DNA from: an uncultured Verrucomicrobiota bacterium
Lineage (GTDB): Bacteria; Verrucomicrobiota; Verrucomicrobiia; Limisphaerales; UBA9464
Length of the DNA: 15,111 nucleotides
Direction: 5' to 3'
Assembly: GCA_903925515.1 (NCBI GenBank)
Contig: CAIYFP010000465.1
Coordinates: forward strand, 1 to 15,111
Position 1 is the first letter of the stretch. Every line of letters begins with the position of its first letter. A program made the position numbers and the translations under genes. Below, one piece after another: positions 1-7,006 of the stretch. The notes below the pieces were generated by a model. It had not been told where the DNA came from and did not search any database. It saw only the letters and a program-made list of their open reading frames with translations.

Positions 1-1485
1 CTGTGTCTCGCGCTCGATCTCGACGTTTTCCTTGGCCTCGACGGCCTGGTGGAGGCCATCGGACCAGCGGCGGCCGGTCATGAGGCGGCCGGTGTGCTCA
101 TCGACGATGATGACCTTGTTGTTCTGGACGACGTACTGGACGTCGCGTTGGTAGAGGCAGTAGGCGCGGAGCAACTGCGAGATGGCGTGGATCGTCGAGG
201 CGCGTTCCTCGAACTCGCCTTGGATCTTGGCCTTGGCCTCCATCCGTTTCTTGGGGTCCGACTCGGAGCCGGTGTCGATCTGGTGGTACAGGGTGGGGAG
301 GTCGGGGAGCACGAAGCCGTCGGGGTCCGAGGGCGACATGTAGGAACGGCCCTTCTCGGTGAGGTCGGCCTCGTGGGATTTCTCCTCCATGGCGAAGAAG
401 AGCTCCTCCTTCTGCGCGTAGAGCTCCTTCTTGGACTGGTCCGCGAGCAGGAGGCCCTCGACGCGCTGGACGAGTTGTTGGTTTCGGGGGTCCTCAAAGG
501 CCCGGAGGAGTCCCTCGGAGCGAGGTTGCCCGAGCTTGATCCTGTAGAGGAGGAGCCCGGCTTGGTACTCGATGTCGGCCGCGTCCTTGGGTGGGTTCGA
601 GCCATCCTCGGGCCTTGCCTTGGACAGCAAGTCGAGGGCCTCGCGGAGGAAGCGCTGGCAGAGCTCGGACTGGGCATGGACCAGCCGGGCAACGTGGTCG
701 CGGTACTGGCGGAACTTGTGCTCGACGGAGACGACGGCGGGGCCGGAGATGATGAGCGGGGTCCGAGCCTCGTCGATGAGGATGGAATCGACCTCGTCCA
801 CGATGGCGAAGTAGTGGCCGCGCTGGACTTGCTCCTCCCTGCGGGAGGCCATCCCGTTGTCGCGCAGGTAATCGAAGCCGAACTCGGCGTTGGTGCCGTA
901 GGTGATGTCGCAGGCGTACATCTCGCGCCGAACGCCGGGGGGTTGGTCATGGAGGATGCAGCCCACGGTGAGGCCGAGGAATCGGTAGAGGTGGCCCATC
1001 CATTCGGAGTCACGGGCGGCGAGGTAGTCGTTGACGGTGACGACATGGACTCCGCGGCCGGAGAGTGCGTTGAGATAGACGGGCAGGGTTGCGACGAGGG
1101 TCTTGCCCTCGCCCGTGGCCATCTCGGCGATCTTGCCTTGGTGCAATGCCATTCCGCCGATGAGCTGGACGTCGAAGGGAACCATGTTCCATGGAAGTTC
1201 ATGGCCTCGCACGACGGCCTGGGTGCCGCAAAGGCGTCGGGCACCCTCGCGGACGACGGCGAACGCCTCGGGCAGGATTGCCTCCAGCTCGCGTCGAAGC
1301 TCGGCGGCGTCCCCGATTGCGGAGAGGCGTGCCTTCCATGCCGCGGTCTTGGCGCGCAGGGCGTCGTCGGGGAGAGCTTCGAGCTGGGGGGAATGCTGGC
1401 GGACGACCTCCACCACCTGGCGTAGGCGGCGGACCTCGCGGTCATTGCGGGAACCGAAGATCTTCTTGAACAACAAACCGATCAT
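1..1485 (-). CDS. secA: Protein translocase ATPase subunit SecA (N-terminal 495 residues, cut by the window edge)
   Basis: SecA is the ATP-driven motor that pushes preproteins through the SecYEG channel at the inner membrane. Reading leftwards from the ATG at 1485-1483, the protein starts MIGLLFKKIFGSRNDR, very close to the E. coli SecA N-terminus. Visible motifs are the Walker A MATGEGKT (residues 122-129, Lys128), TYGTNAEFGFDYLRDN (195-210), the Walker B/DEAD-like DEVD (230-233) followed by SILIDEART, and IVDEHTGR with Asp462 before GRRWSDGLHQAVEAKE. The frame is open to base 1, so the second helicase domain and the C-terminus lie outside. The region between SGPA and DVQYVV (the preprotein cross-linking domain) looks several tens of residues longer than in E. 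coli, and it includes charged stretches such as KKELYAQKEELFFAMEEK. A weak AAAGG lies about eight bases before the start. The identity is certain; the start is well supported by homology. Confidence 0.96.
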   Translation of the reverse strand, partial: MIGLLFKKIFGSRNDREVRRLRQVVEVVRQHSPQLEALPDDALRAKTAAWKARLSAIGDAAELRRELEAILPEAFAVVREGARRLCGTQAVVRGHELPWNMVPFDVQLIGGMALHQGKIAEMATGEGKTLVATLPVYLNALSGRGVHVVTVNDYLAARDSEWMGHLYRFLGLTVGCILHDQPPGVRREMYACDITYGTNAEFGFDYLRDNGMASRREEQVQRGHYFAIVDEVDSILIDEARTPLIISGPAVVSVEHKFRQYRDHVARLVHAQSELCQRFLREALDLLSKARPEDGSNPPKDAADIEYQAGLLLYRIKLGQPRSEGLLRAFEDPRNQQLVQRVEGLLLADQSKKELYAQKEELFFAMEEKSHEADLTEKGRSYMSPSDPDGFVLPDLPTLYHQIDTGSESDPKKRMEAKAKIQGEFEERASTIHAISQLLRAYCLYQRDVQYVVQNNKVIIVDEHTGRLMTGRRWSDGLHQAVEAKENVEIERETQ

Positions 1486-1570
1486 GCTTGGCCTTTATGA
1501 AACAAATGGTCAGGACGCGCCCGAATCCGGTCGAGGCTAGGGATGCCCTTTCCTAGCGTCAAAGTGTTTG

Positions 1571-2139
1571 GGGGAGCCCTGATCCCCGCGTAGGAAGGTC
1601 TTCGGTTCACGGGTCCGGCCTTGGACGCGGATGGAGTGGCCAACGGATGGATCCGAAGGCCCGCATCCGTTCACCCCCTCCAAAAAAAGCCGGGCATCCC
1701 CATGCAGGGGAATGACGCCTTGGCCCCCCGAGGGACGGACCGCATGGGATCCCTTGCTTGAAACCGAAGGTTTCCCAGCAGGTGGCCGGGGGTTGAGCGA
1801 AGCGATGCCATCGGTCACCGATCCCCATCACCCTCCGCACCCTGGAGGGGTGCCAGCCTAGTCCCGCCCCCGGCGCTGGCATCCCTGCCGGGCTGCCGGG
1901 GTTCACGTTCGCGCGGGTCCCCGGTGGTGTCGTCGTCTCGCTCCTCGGCCACCGGCGACACGCTGGCAAGCTTCCGGCTTCATGGCAGATGGACGGGGAG
2001 GTCTCGTCGGATGAGCCCACCCGAGCCCATGCCGCCGTCGGCCATCCGCTACGACGGCGTGTGGGCACGCAGCCCGCCGCCACTCACCCGCTTGTAGATC
2101 GAGAGCTTCCCTCTTCCTTCCGCGAGGATTTGGGGGGGG
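1571..2139. repeat. Inverted-repeat-bounded repetitive element, copy 1 (long form, E1)
   Basis: This non-coding stretch has imperfect terminal inverted repeats. The left end at 1577-1598 reads CCCTGATCCCCGCGTAGGAA. The right end, read on the minus strand from 2134 to 2113, reads CCCAAATCCTCGCGGAAGGA. The inner AGGAAG also matches, allowing a one-base gap. The right 100 bases share blocks with copies 2 and 3: GGCGTGTGGGCA at 2056-2067, the 17-mer GGCACGCAGCCCGCCGC shared exactly with copy 3, and ATCGAGAG before a pyrimidine run. The middle has no convincing gene, only short ORFs, and is rich in hairpins. The right end abuts copy 2 through a shared run of G. No transposase is present, so it would be non-autonomous if mobile. 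What is seen is repetition and inverted ends; mobility is inferred. Confidence 0.6.
1694..1908. other. Cluster of short hairpins inside repetitive element copy 1
   Basis: Several inverted repeats follow one another: CCCC-ATGCA-GGGG near 1695; GAAACC-GAA-GGTTTC at 1760-1774, with possible further pairing out to 1752-1782; ATCGGT-C-ACCGAT at 1810-1822; CCCTCC-7 nt-GGAGGG at 1831-1849; and TGCCAGC (1851-1857) with GCTGGCA (1875-1881). No T-run follows any of them, so they do not look like classical intrinsic terminators. GC-rich DNA yields short hairpins by chance, so the functional meaning is open. The copy-2 insert uses the same GAAACC/GGTTTC stem sequence. Confidence 0.4.
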
Positions 2140-2536
2140 CCCTGATCCGCGCGTCAGCACTTCCTGAAAGCCCGGCTCTGGCCTCACGCTGCCCCTCGGA
2201 GGGTTGAAAAGACGGCCCCACCTGACGTCTTGGTGTTTTGGCGTGAAAAACGTCCATGCCGCCTCATGCACGGATTCCGAGCTGCAGGAAGCGGCCACTT
2301 CCTCACGCCAAGATCAGGGCCAAGGCAGGCCTTGGTGGATGGGGCCGTGAAACCTGCCCCGGCGGCCAACCGGCGGTTTCATTGGGAGCCGCCAAGCCGC
2401 GAAGAGTTCAGTCTCAGGGACTCCCAGGCTGGGGTTCATGTCCATCCGCCGGGATGGCGTGTCGGCAGGCAGGCTGCGGCAACCCATCCGCTTGTGGACC
2501 GAGGACGTCCTCCTCCTGACGCGAGGATTTGGGGGA
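2137..2536. repeat. Inverted-repeat-bounded repetitive element, copy 2 (E2), with a ~130-base insert
   Basis: The left terminus CCCTGATCCGCGCGTCAG (2140-2157) matches the right terminus read on the minus strand, CCCAAATCCTCGCGTCAG (2533-2516), at 15 of 18 bases. The body aligns with copy 3 near 12.6 kb over blocks in the same order: GCCTCACGCTG (2181-2191), CGGAGGGTTGAAA (2197-2209), TTGGCGTGAA, CATGCCGCC (2255-2263), CGCGAAG (2398-2404), TTCATG-TCATCCGCC-like sequence, GGCGTGTCGGCA (2456-2467) and the GCGAGGATTTGGGG end. Between CATGCCGCC and CGCGAAG copy 2 has 134 bases where copy 3 has 4. That extra segment holds three hairpins: GGAAG/CTTCC (2287-2302), CCAAGGC-AG-GCCTTGG (2320-2335) and TGAAACC/GGTTTCA (2348-2381). 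No gene is supported inside. Confidence 0.65.
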
Positions 2537-2540
2537 GGAC

Positions 2541-2734
2541 AGCCCTGCATCGCGTGGGGTTTGGGTCGCGGCGTGGCGCCGGGACGGCGCGTCTGGAAGG
2601 ATGGCCGTGGGTGCAGGCGCGCGGCGCCAGGCGTGGTGATGCCTTGCGAGGGACGGGGTTGAATGGGCGGCGAACGAGGGCAGTCTGCGATGGATCGCCG
2701 GATTGGTTCTGGCGGCTCGAGGGCGTGTTCGGAT
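2541..2734. other. Leader region of the secreted protein gene, no recognised feature
   Basis: This GC-rich spacer lies between repeat copy 2 and the ribosome binding site of the 2750 gene. It presumably contains that gene's promoter, but I could not identify convincing -35/-10 boxes. An in-frame upstream ATG-like start at 2663 would extend the protein by 29 residues. It is disfavoured because it would bury the signal peptide. Confidence 0.3.
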
Positions 2735-2744
2735 AAGGAAAGGG
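2735..2744 (+). promoter_or_regulatory. Strong Shine-Dalgarno that fixes the start of the secreted protein gene
   Basis: AAGGAAAGGG ends five bases before the first of three consecutive ATG codons (2750, 2753, 2756). It is the clearest ribosome binding site in the window. It supports starting the protein here rather than at the upstream in-frame start at 2663. Confidence 0.7.
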
Positions 2745-2749
2745 CTTCC

Positions 2750-5146
2750 ATGATGATGTTCACGAAGGGTTGGTTGGACTGGCGACGCGCGACGTGCGTG
2801 GCGGTGATGGCGGCGGGGCTTGTTCCTGTGTCGTTGGCGCAGGGCAAGGGCGGCAAGGTTCGCGAGGAGTTGCTCCAGAAAGACTTCCCGTTCCAGGGCG
2901 CCTGCATCAACGCGAGCTTCCCGGGCGACAACGTCGCGATGAAGGGGATTGCGATCCGGGCAGGCAACGACGCGGCGATGTTGTTCGACACGGACCTGCT
3001 CCGGTTCGCGGCGGGGTGGACGGGCGGGTTCATCGACACCCGCGGCGTGGTGTTTGATGGCGGTCATGGCAACCACCCGGCGATCGTGGGCCAGCAGCGG
3101 TTCGGCACGGCGGTGGTTCCGGGCGTGGCCGGGCCGGATGGGAACTTCACGGACACGCGCGGCGAGCCCTACGGGCCGGTTTCACCGAAGCTGGCCCGCT
3201 GGGATGGGATGGCCGTGGACGGGATGGCGGTGCGACTGGACTACACCGTGCTTGGGACGCGGATCCATGAGGAGCCGATCTCGGTCACGGCGGGCGGGGA
3301 GGTTGGCTTTGTTCGGTTGATCGACGTCGAGCCGCCCAAGGTGGGGGCCTTGATCAAGCGGCAGCGCACCCCCGAGACCTTCTCCCTGCTGCTTGCCACG
3401 GCACCGGGCGGCACGTTCACGGTGGACCAGACCCAAGGCCGTGCGGTGGCCGGCTGGAAGGGCACGGACGGCAAGGAGATGAAAGTCTCCGTCGAGGGCC
3501 TGCCCGGGAAGGCAACCGTCGGCGTTCGGGATGGCGGGCACCTTGCGTTGACCTTGCCCAAGGGTTCGGGCCGCTGCTTGATCAAGGTCACGGTATGGGG
3601 TGGCGAGGCGGCGGGCGGGGCCGTTTTTGATCAACTGGCGTCGGTCCCGACCCCGCACCGGGACTTTTCCAAGGGGGGCAAGCCGCATTGGCCGGAGCCG
3701 GTGGTGTTGAAGGGGCAGTTGAACGCGTCCAAAACGCCCGACGGCGCCTACGTGACGGACACCATCACCGCGCCGGAGAAGAACCCCTGGAACCGCAGGG
3801 TACGCTTCGGCGGCATGGATTTCTTCTCGGACGGCAAGCGTGCCGCGCTTTGCACGCACGACGGAGACATCTGGATCGTGTCGGGCCTTGACGACGGACT
3901 GGAGAGGCTGGAGTGGCGTCGGTTTGCGTCCGGGTTGTATGAGCCGCTGGGGCTCGAGATCGTGGACGACGTCATCTACGTGTCGGGCCGTGACGGCATC
4001 ACGCGGTTTCGCGACTTCAACCACGACGGCTCCGCGGACTACTACGAGAACTTCAACAACGAGGTGATGTCCACGGAGGGCTTCCATGAGTTCGTGTTCG
4101 ACCTCCAGACGGACGCGGCGGGCAACTTCTACTTCGTGAAGGCCAACCCCGTGAACGGCGGCGGGCGCGGTTTCGGCGACAAGAAGGCTTCCCGCGGCAA
4201 CGGCTCCGTCTGCTCGCACGCGGGCGCGCTGTTCAGGGTCAGCCCGGACGGCAAGAAGTTCGAGGTGATCGCCCGCGGCTTCCGTGCCCCCAACGGGATT
4301 GGCGTGCGCGCCGACGGCCAGGTGACCACGTCGGACAACGAGGGCACATGGGTGCCGACGACGCCTCTGAACTGGGTGGATGGCAAGACCTTCCACGGCG
4401 TGATCAACCAGATGACCCCGAAGGAGCAGGCGGAGCAGTTCGCCCCGCCGATCCAGTGGCTGTCGCACAACGACTACGACAACTCGGGCGGCGGGCAGGT
4501 CTGGGTGACGAGCGACAAGTGGGGCCCGTACAGGGGCGAGTTGCTGCACGAGTCGTATGGCAAGTCCAGCCTCTACCTCGTGATGCGCCAGGACATCGGC
4601 AACGGCCGCCAGCAGGCGGGCGTCGTCAAGATCCCCGTGAAGTTCACCTCGTCGGCCATGCGCGCCCGCTTCAACCCGCGCGATGGCCAGCTTTACGTGG
4701 CGGGCCTCAGCGAATGGCAAAGCAACGCCGCGCGCATCACCGGCTTCGACCGCGTCCGCTACACCGGCAAGCCCGTGTACTCCGTCTCCGGCCTCAAGGT
4801 CACGGCCAAGGGCGTGGACCTCACCTTCACCCAACCGCTGGATCGGGCGGCCGCCGAGGACTTGCAGAACTGGAGTGGCAAGCGCTGGAACTACATCCGC
4901 TCCGAGAACTACGGCTCGCCGGAGGTTGGCGTGAAGGACTCCAGCAAGAGGGGCCGCGAGACGCTGAACATCACGGCGGCGAAGCTCTCGGCCGATGGCA
5001 AGACCGTAAGCCTTGCAGTCGAGGACCTACGCCCGGTCATGCAGCAGGCCATCAAGTGGGACATCAAGGCCCAAGACGGCACCCCCATCGCCCAGGAGAC
5101 CCAGCACACCATCCATGTCGTGCCGGGTGCGGCGGCGGTGAACTAG
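2750..5146 (+). CDS. Secreted sugar-dehydrogenase-like beta-propeller protein (DUF6797-type), 798 aa
   Basis: The protein begins MMMFTKGWLDWRR followed by a hydrophobic segment (A14-A30) and a likely signal peptidase site SLA|QG, so it is probably exported. Residues about 35-320 form a domain I associate with DUF6797 proteins of Verrucomicrobiota and Planctomycetota (AAMLFDTDLLRFAAGW, then VFDGGHGNHP). Residues about 345-690 look like the propeller of soluble glucose/sorbosone dehydrogenase-like proteins: VRFGGMDFFSDGKRAALCTH, GDIWIVSG, GALFRVSPDGKKFEVIARGF, APNGIGVRADGQVTTSDNEG. DFNHDGSAD (422-430, Asp422/Asn424/Asp426/Asp430) resembles a calcium-binding loop. The C-terminal ~110 residues look like an Ig- or fibronectin-like beta domain. 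No CxxCH haem motif is present. The gene stands alone: element copy 2 lies upstream and a MITE-like element directly downstream. An oxidoreductase role is inferred and the substrate is unknown. An alternative upstream start at 2663 would give 827 aa. Confidence 0.8.
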   Translation: MMMFTKGWLDWRRATCVAVMAAGLVPVSLAQGKGGKVREELLQKDFPFQGACINASFPGDNVAMKGIAIRAGNDAAMLFDTDLLRFAAGWTGGFIDTRGVVFDGGHGNHPAIVGQQRFGTAVVPGVAGPDGNFTDTRGEPYGPVSPKLARWDGMAVDGMAVRLDYTVLGTRIHEEPISVTAGGEVGFVRLIDVEPPKVGALIKRQRTPETFSLLLATAPGGTFTVDQTQGRAVAGWKGTDGKEMKVSVEGLPGKATVGVRDGGHLALTLPKGSGRCLIKVTVWGGEAAGGAVFDQLASVPTPHRDFSKGGKPHWPEPVVLKGQLNASKTPDGAYVTDTITAPEKNPWNRRVRFGGMDFFSDGKRAALCTHDGDIWIVSGLDDGLERLEWRRFASGLYEPLGLEIVDDVIYVSGRDGITRFRDFNHDGSADYYENFNNEVMSTEGFHEFVFDLQTDAAGNFYFVKANPVNGGGRGFGDKKASRGNGSVCSHAGALFRVSPDGKKFEVIARGFRAPNGIGVRADGQVTTSDNEGTWVPTTPLNWVDGKTFHGVINQMTPKEQAEQFAPPIQWLSHNDYDNSGGGQVWVTSDKWGPYRGELLHESYGKSSLYLVMRQDIGNGRQQAGVVKIPVKFTSSAMRARFNPRDGQLYVAGLSEWQSNAARITGFDRVRYTGKPVYSVSGLKVTAKGVDLTFTQPLDRAAAEDLQNWSGKRWNYIRSENYGSPEVGVKDSSKRGRETLNITAAKLSADGKTVSLAVEDLRPVMQQAIKWDIKAQDGTPIAQETQHTIHVVPGAAAVN

Positions 5147-5378
5147 CGTCGTGTCTCACAAATGGCTGGTGTTTCGCCGCGAGGGATTTTCGTGTCCGAC
5201 GAGGCGCGAGCCACGGCGTGGGACGCGAAACGAGCCGCGGCCCTTCGGGTTGCTGCAAGAATGCCCCGGGGCTTCGTGGTTCGTCCGTCCCTGACCGCTG
5301 CGGGTTGGCGCCGTCCTCACGCCTTGCCCCGGGGCATTCCAGGAGCAACCCAACACCAGCGATTTGTGAGATACGACG
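5147..5378. repeat. MITE-like palindromic element with ~27-bp terminal inverted repeats
   Basis: The left end reads CGTCGTGTCTCACAAATGGC and continues TGGTGTT (5147-5173). The right end, read on the minus strand from 5378 to 5352, is the same at 25 of 27 positions. A second, inner pair of arms, GTTGCT-5 nt-AATGCCCCGGGGC at 5249-5272 and its inverted partner at 5326-5349, lies only 2 bases inside the right terminus but 75 bases inside the left one. The extra 75 bases on the left can fold through GTTTCGC (5171-5177) with GCGAAAC (5225-5231). There is no ORF of substance and no obvious target-site duplication. The element begins one base after the upstream stop codon, so it may serve as that gene's transcript end. 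Mobility is inferred from structure only. Confidence 0.75.
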
Positions 5379-5401
5379 CCACACACCCGACCCTCAAGAA
5401 T

Positions 5402-5424
5402 GGGTTTCCCGCGAAGGGAAGCCC
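5402..5424. other. Nine-base-pair hairpin between the MITE-like element and argJ
   Basis: GGGTTTCCC pairs with GGGAAGCCC (one G-T pair) around the loop GCGAA. A smaller CGAC-CTTC-GTCG hairpin follows at once. No T-run follows, so it is not a classical intrinsic terminator. It could form in an argJ leader transcript. No known riboswitch architecture was recognised. Confidence 0.4.
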
Positions 5425-5462
5425 AACGACCTTCGTCGGCCGCTCGTGGACGGCTTGCCGGC

Positions 5463-5479
5463 CCGCGATGCCATCGCGG
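5463..5479. promoter_or_regulatory. 17-bp near-perfect palindrome upstream of argJ
   Basis: CCGCGATG-C-CATCGCGG is symmetric around a single central base, which suits a dimeric DNA-binding protein. It lies about 155 bases before the chosen argJ start. Its core GCGATGCCATCG also occurs at 1802-1813 inside repetitive element copy 1, so it may be a common intergenic palindrome rather than an arginine operator. Nothing links it directly to an arginine regulator. Confidence 0.35.
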
Positions 5480-5631
5480 TGCCGTGATCGTGTTCGCCTC
5501 CCGCCGGGTTCGGATACCGGCCGTGTCGGCGCGGGGACGGGCGGCGGGCGGAAGGGGGCGCGACGTCTGGGAGTTTGGAAGGAATGGGCTTGAGCGCGGG
5601 GGCCGGGCGCGGCTTTCTTCGTGGCCGCAAA

Positions 5632-6966
5632 ATGAAATTGAAGCTCGCGCCGGTGGACGGCGCCGTGGTGGCCCCCATGGGATTCCATGCCGGGGGCGTG
5701 TTCTGCGACATCAAGCGCCTCGGGACGGGCAAGGGCTCGGACAAGGGCCAGAAGCGCGACATGGCGCTGTTGGTTTCGGACGTGCCCTGTGCGGTGGCCG
5801 GCCTGTTCACGACGAACCAGGTCTGCGCGGCCCCGGTGAAGCTCTGCATTCCACGCGCGGCGAAGGGCGTGGCCCAGGCGGTGGTGGTCAACTCGGGCAA
5901 TGCGAACGCCTGCACGGGACGCCGCGGCATGAAGGACGCCCTGCGGATGGCGGACCTTGCGGAGGCGGTGCTGGGCCTGCCTGCGGGACGGGCATTCGTG
6001 GCGTCCACCGGGCGCATCGGCGTCCACCTGCCGATGGCCGAGGTCGAGTCCGGCATCCGGGCTTGCGCCGGGCAGCTTGGGTCGGGCCCCGAGCATGCGG
6101 CGCGCGCGGCCGAGGCAATCATGACGAGCGACACGCGCCCGAAGCAGGTGGCGTTCGAGTTCACGCTGGGGCGCCGCAAGGTGCGAATCGGCGGCATGTG
6201 CAAGGGCGCGGGCATGATCCAGCCGGGCATGAGCCCCAACGGCGCGCGCCCTGCCTCGCTGCCGTCGGGCCTGCATGCCACGATGCTGGCGTTCATCACG
6301 ACGGACGCGGCGATCCATGCGCCCGCGTTGCAGGCGGCGCTCACCGAGGCCGTCGCGTCCTCGTTCAACCGCATCACGGTCGATGGCGACATGAGCACCA
6401 ACGACACCGTGCTTGCGCTGGCGAACGGCAAGGCGGGCAACCCGGCCATCACCTCGGCGCGCCACAAGGACTTCGCGGCGTTCCAGCAGGCGCTCCAGCA
6501 TGCGTGCCTTGCGCTCGCCAAGATGATCGTGCGCGACGGCGAGGGCGTTCACCGCGTCGTCACGGTGCGCGTGAGCGGGGCGCGTTCGGTGGCGGAGGCG
6601 GACGCGGCGGCGCGCGCGGTGGGCAACTCGGCCTTGGTGAAGACGAGCTGGCACGGGGGCGACCCCAACTGGGGGCGCATCATCGACGCGCTCGGCTACA
6701 GCCCGGCCATGGTGGTGGAGGACAAGGTGGACATCGGCTACAGCGCGCCGGGCGGGCGGAAGGTGCTCTGGAGCCTTCGCGGGGGACAGCCCACGAGGGC
6801 GAGCTTCGCGGACCTGTGCAAGGCGGTGGCGCCGGACGAGTTCGACCTGCACGTCCGGCTGAACATCGGGAAGGGCGCGGCGATCCTGCATGCGGCGGAC
6901 CTGACGGAGGCGTACGTGGACTTCAACAAGGGCAACGTGGCGGACCCGAAGACCCTCGGGGGTTGA
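5632..6966 (+). CDS. argJ: Bifunctional glutamate N-acetyltransferase / amino-acid acetyltransferase ArgJ
   Basis: ArgJ moves the acetyl group from N-acetylornithine to glutamate, closing the acetyl cycle of arginine synthesis; some members also use acetyl-CoA. Family motifs are AGLFTTNQVCAAPV, VVVNSGNANACTG, ASTGRIGVHLPM, the autocleavage site HATMLAFITTDA with nucleophile Thr217, DGDMSTNDTVLALANG, DGEGVHRVVTVRV and GDPNWGRIIDALGY. The protein is thus expected to self-cleave at Ala216-Thr217 into alpha and beta chains. Fifteen residues (Ser201-His215) stand between GMIQPGM and ATML, where the family usually reads GSGMI-PNMATML. The C-terminus ends in VDFNKGN rather than the common INADYTT type. 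I chose the ATG at 5632 (MKLKLAPVDGAVVAPMGF) because it fits the family N-terminus. It lacks a Shine-Dalgarno; ATG 5584, with GGGAG ten bases upstream, is an alternative. argB follows after 40 bases. Confidence 0.94.
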   Translation: MKLKLAPVDGAVVAPMGFHAGGVFCDIKRLGTGKGSDKGQKRDMALLVSDVPCAVAGLFTTNQVCAAPVKLCIPRAAKGVAQAVVVNSGNANACTGRRGMKDALRMADLAEAVLGLPAGRAFVASTGRIGVHLPMAEVESGIRACAGQLGSGPEHAARAAEAIMTSDTRPKQVAFEFTLGRRKVRIGGMCKGAGMIQPGMSPNGARPASLPSGLHATMLAFITTDAAIHAPALQAALTEAVASSFNRITVDGDMSTNDTVLALANGKAGNPAITSARHKDFAAFQQALQHACLALAKMIVRDGEGVHRVVTVRVSGARSVAEADAAARAVGNSALVKTSWHGGDPNWGRIIDALGYSPAMVVEDKVDIGYSAPGGRKVLWSLRGGQPTRASFADLCKAVAPDEFDLHVRLNIGKGAAILHAADLTEAYVDFNKGNVADPKTLGG

Positions 6967-7006
6967 CCGGCGGGGATGGACCGGGAACTCGACGACTGGA
7001 TTTCAG

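Noticed and set aside
49..1425. Open frames on both strands over the secA region (49-1425 plus, 78-1445 minus)
   Set aside because: They are shadows. The real frame is the third one on the minus strand, which encodes SecA and has no stop inside the window.
1537..2660. Several ORFs of 60-170 codons in the region between secA and the secreted protein gene
   Set aside because: They cross the boundaries of the repetitive elements, have no recognisable motifs or ribosome binding sites, and are not kept intact between repeat copies.
3182..4834. Open frame of 550 codons on the minus strand opposite the secreted protein gene
   Set aside because: No motif, antisense-type composition, while the plus strand has a signal peptide, a strong ribosome binding site and domain-like sequence.
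5402..5424. Intrinsic terminator or arginine riboswitch upstream of argJ
   Set aside because: The hairpin is real, but no U-run follows and no known riboswitch architecture is visible, so only the hairpin is reported.
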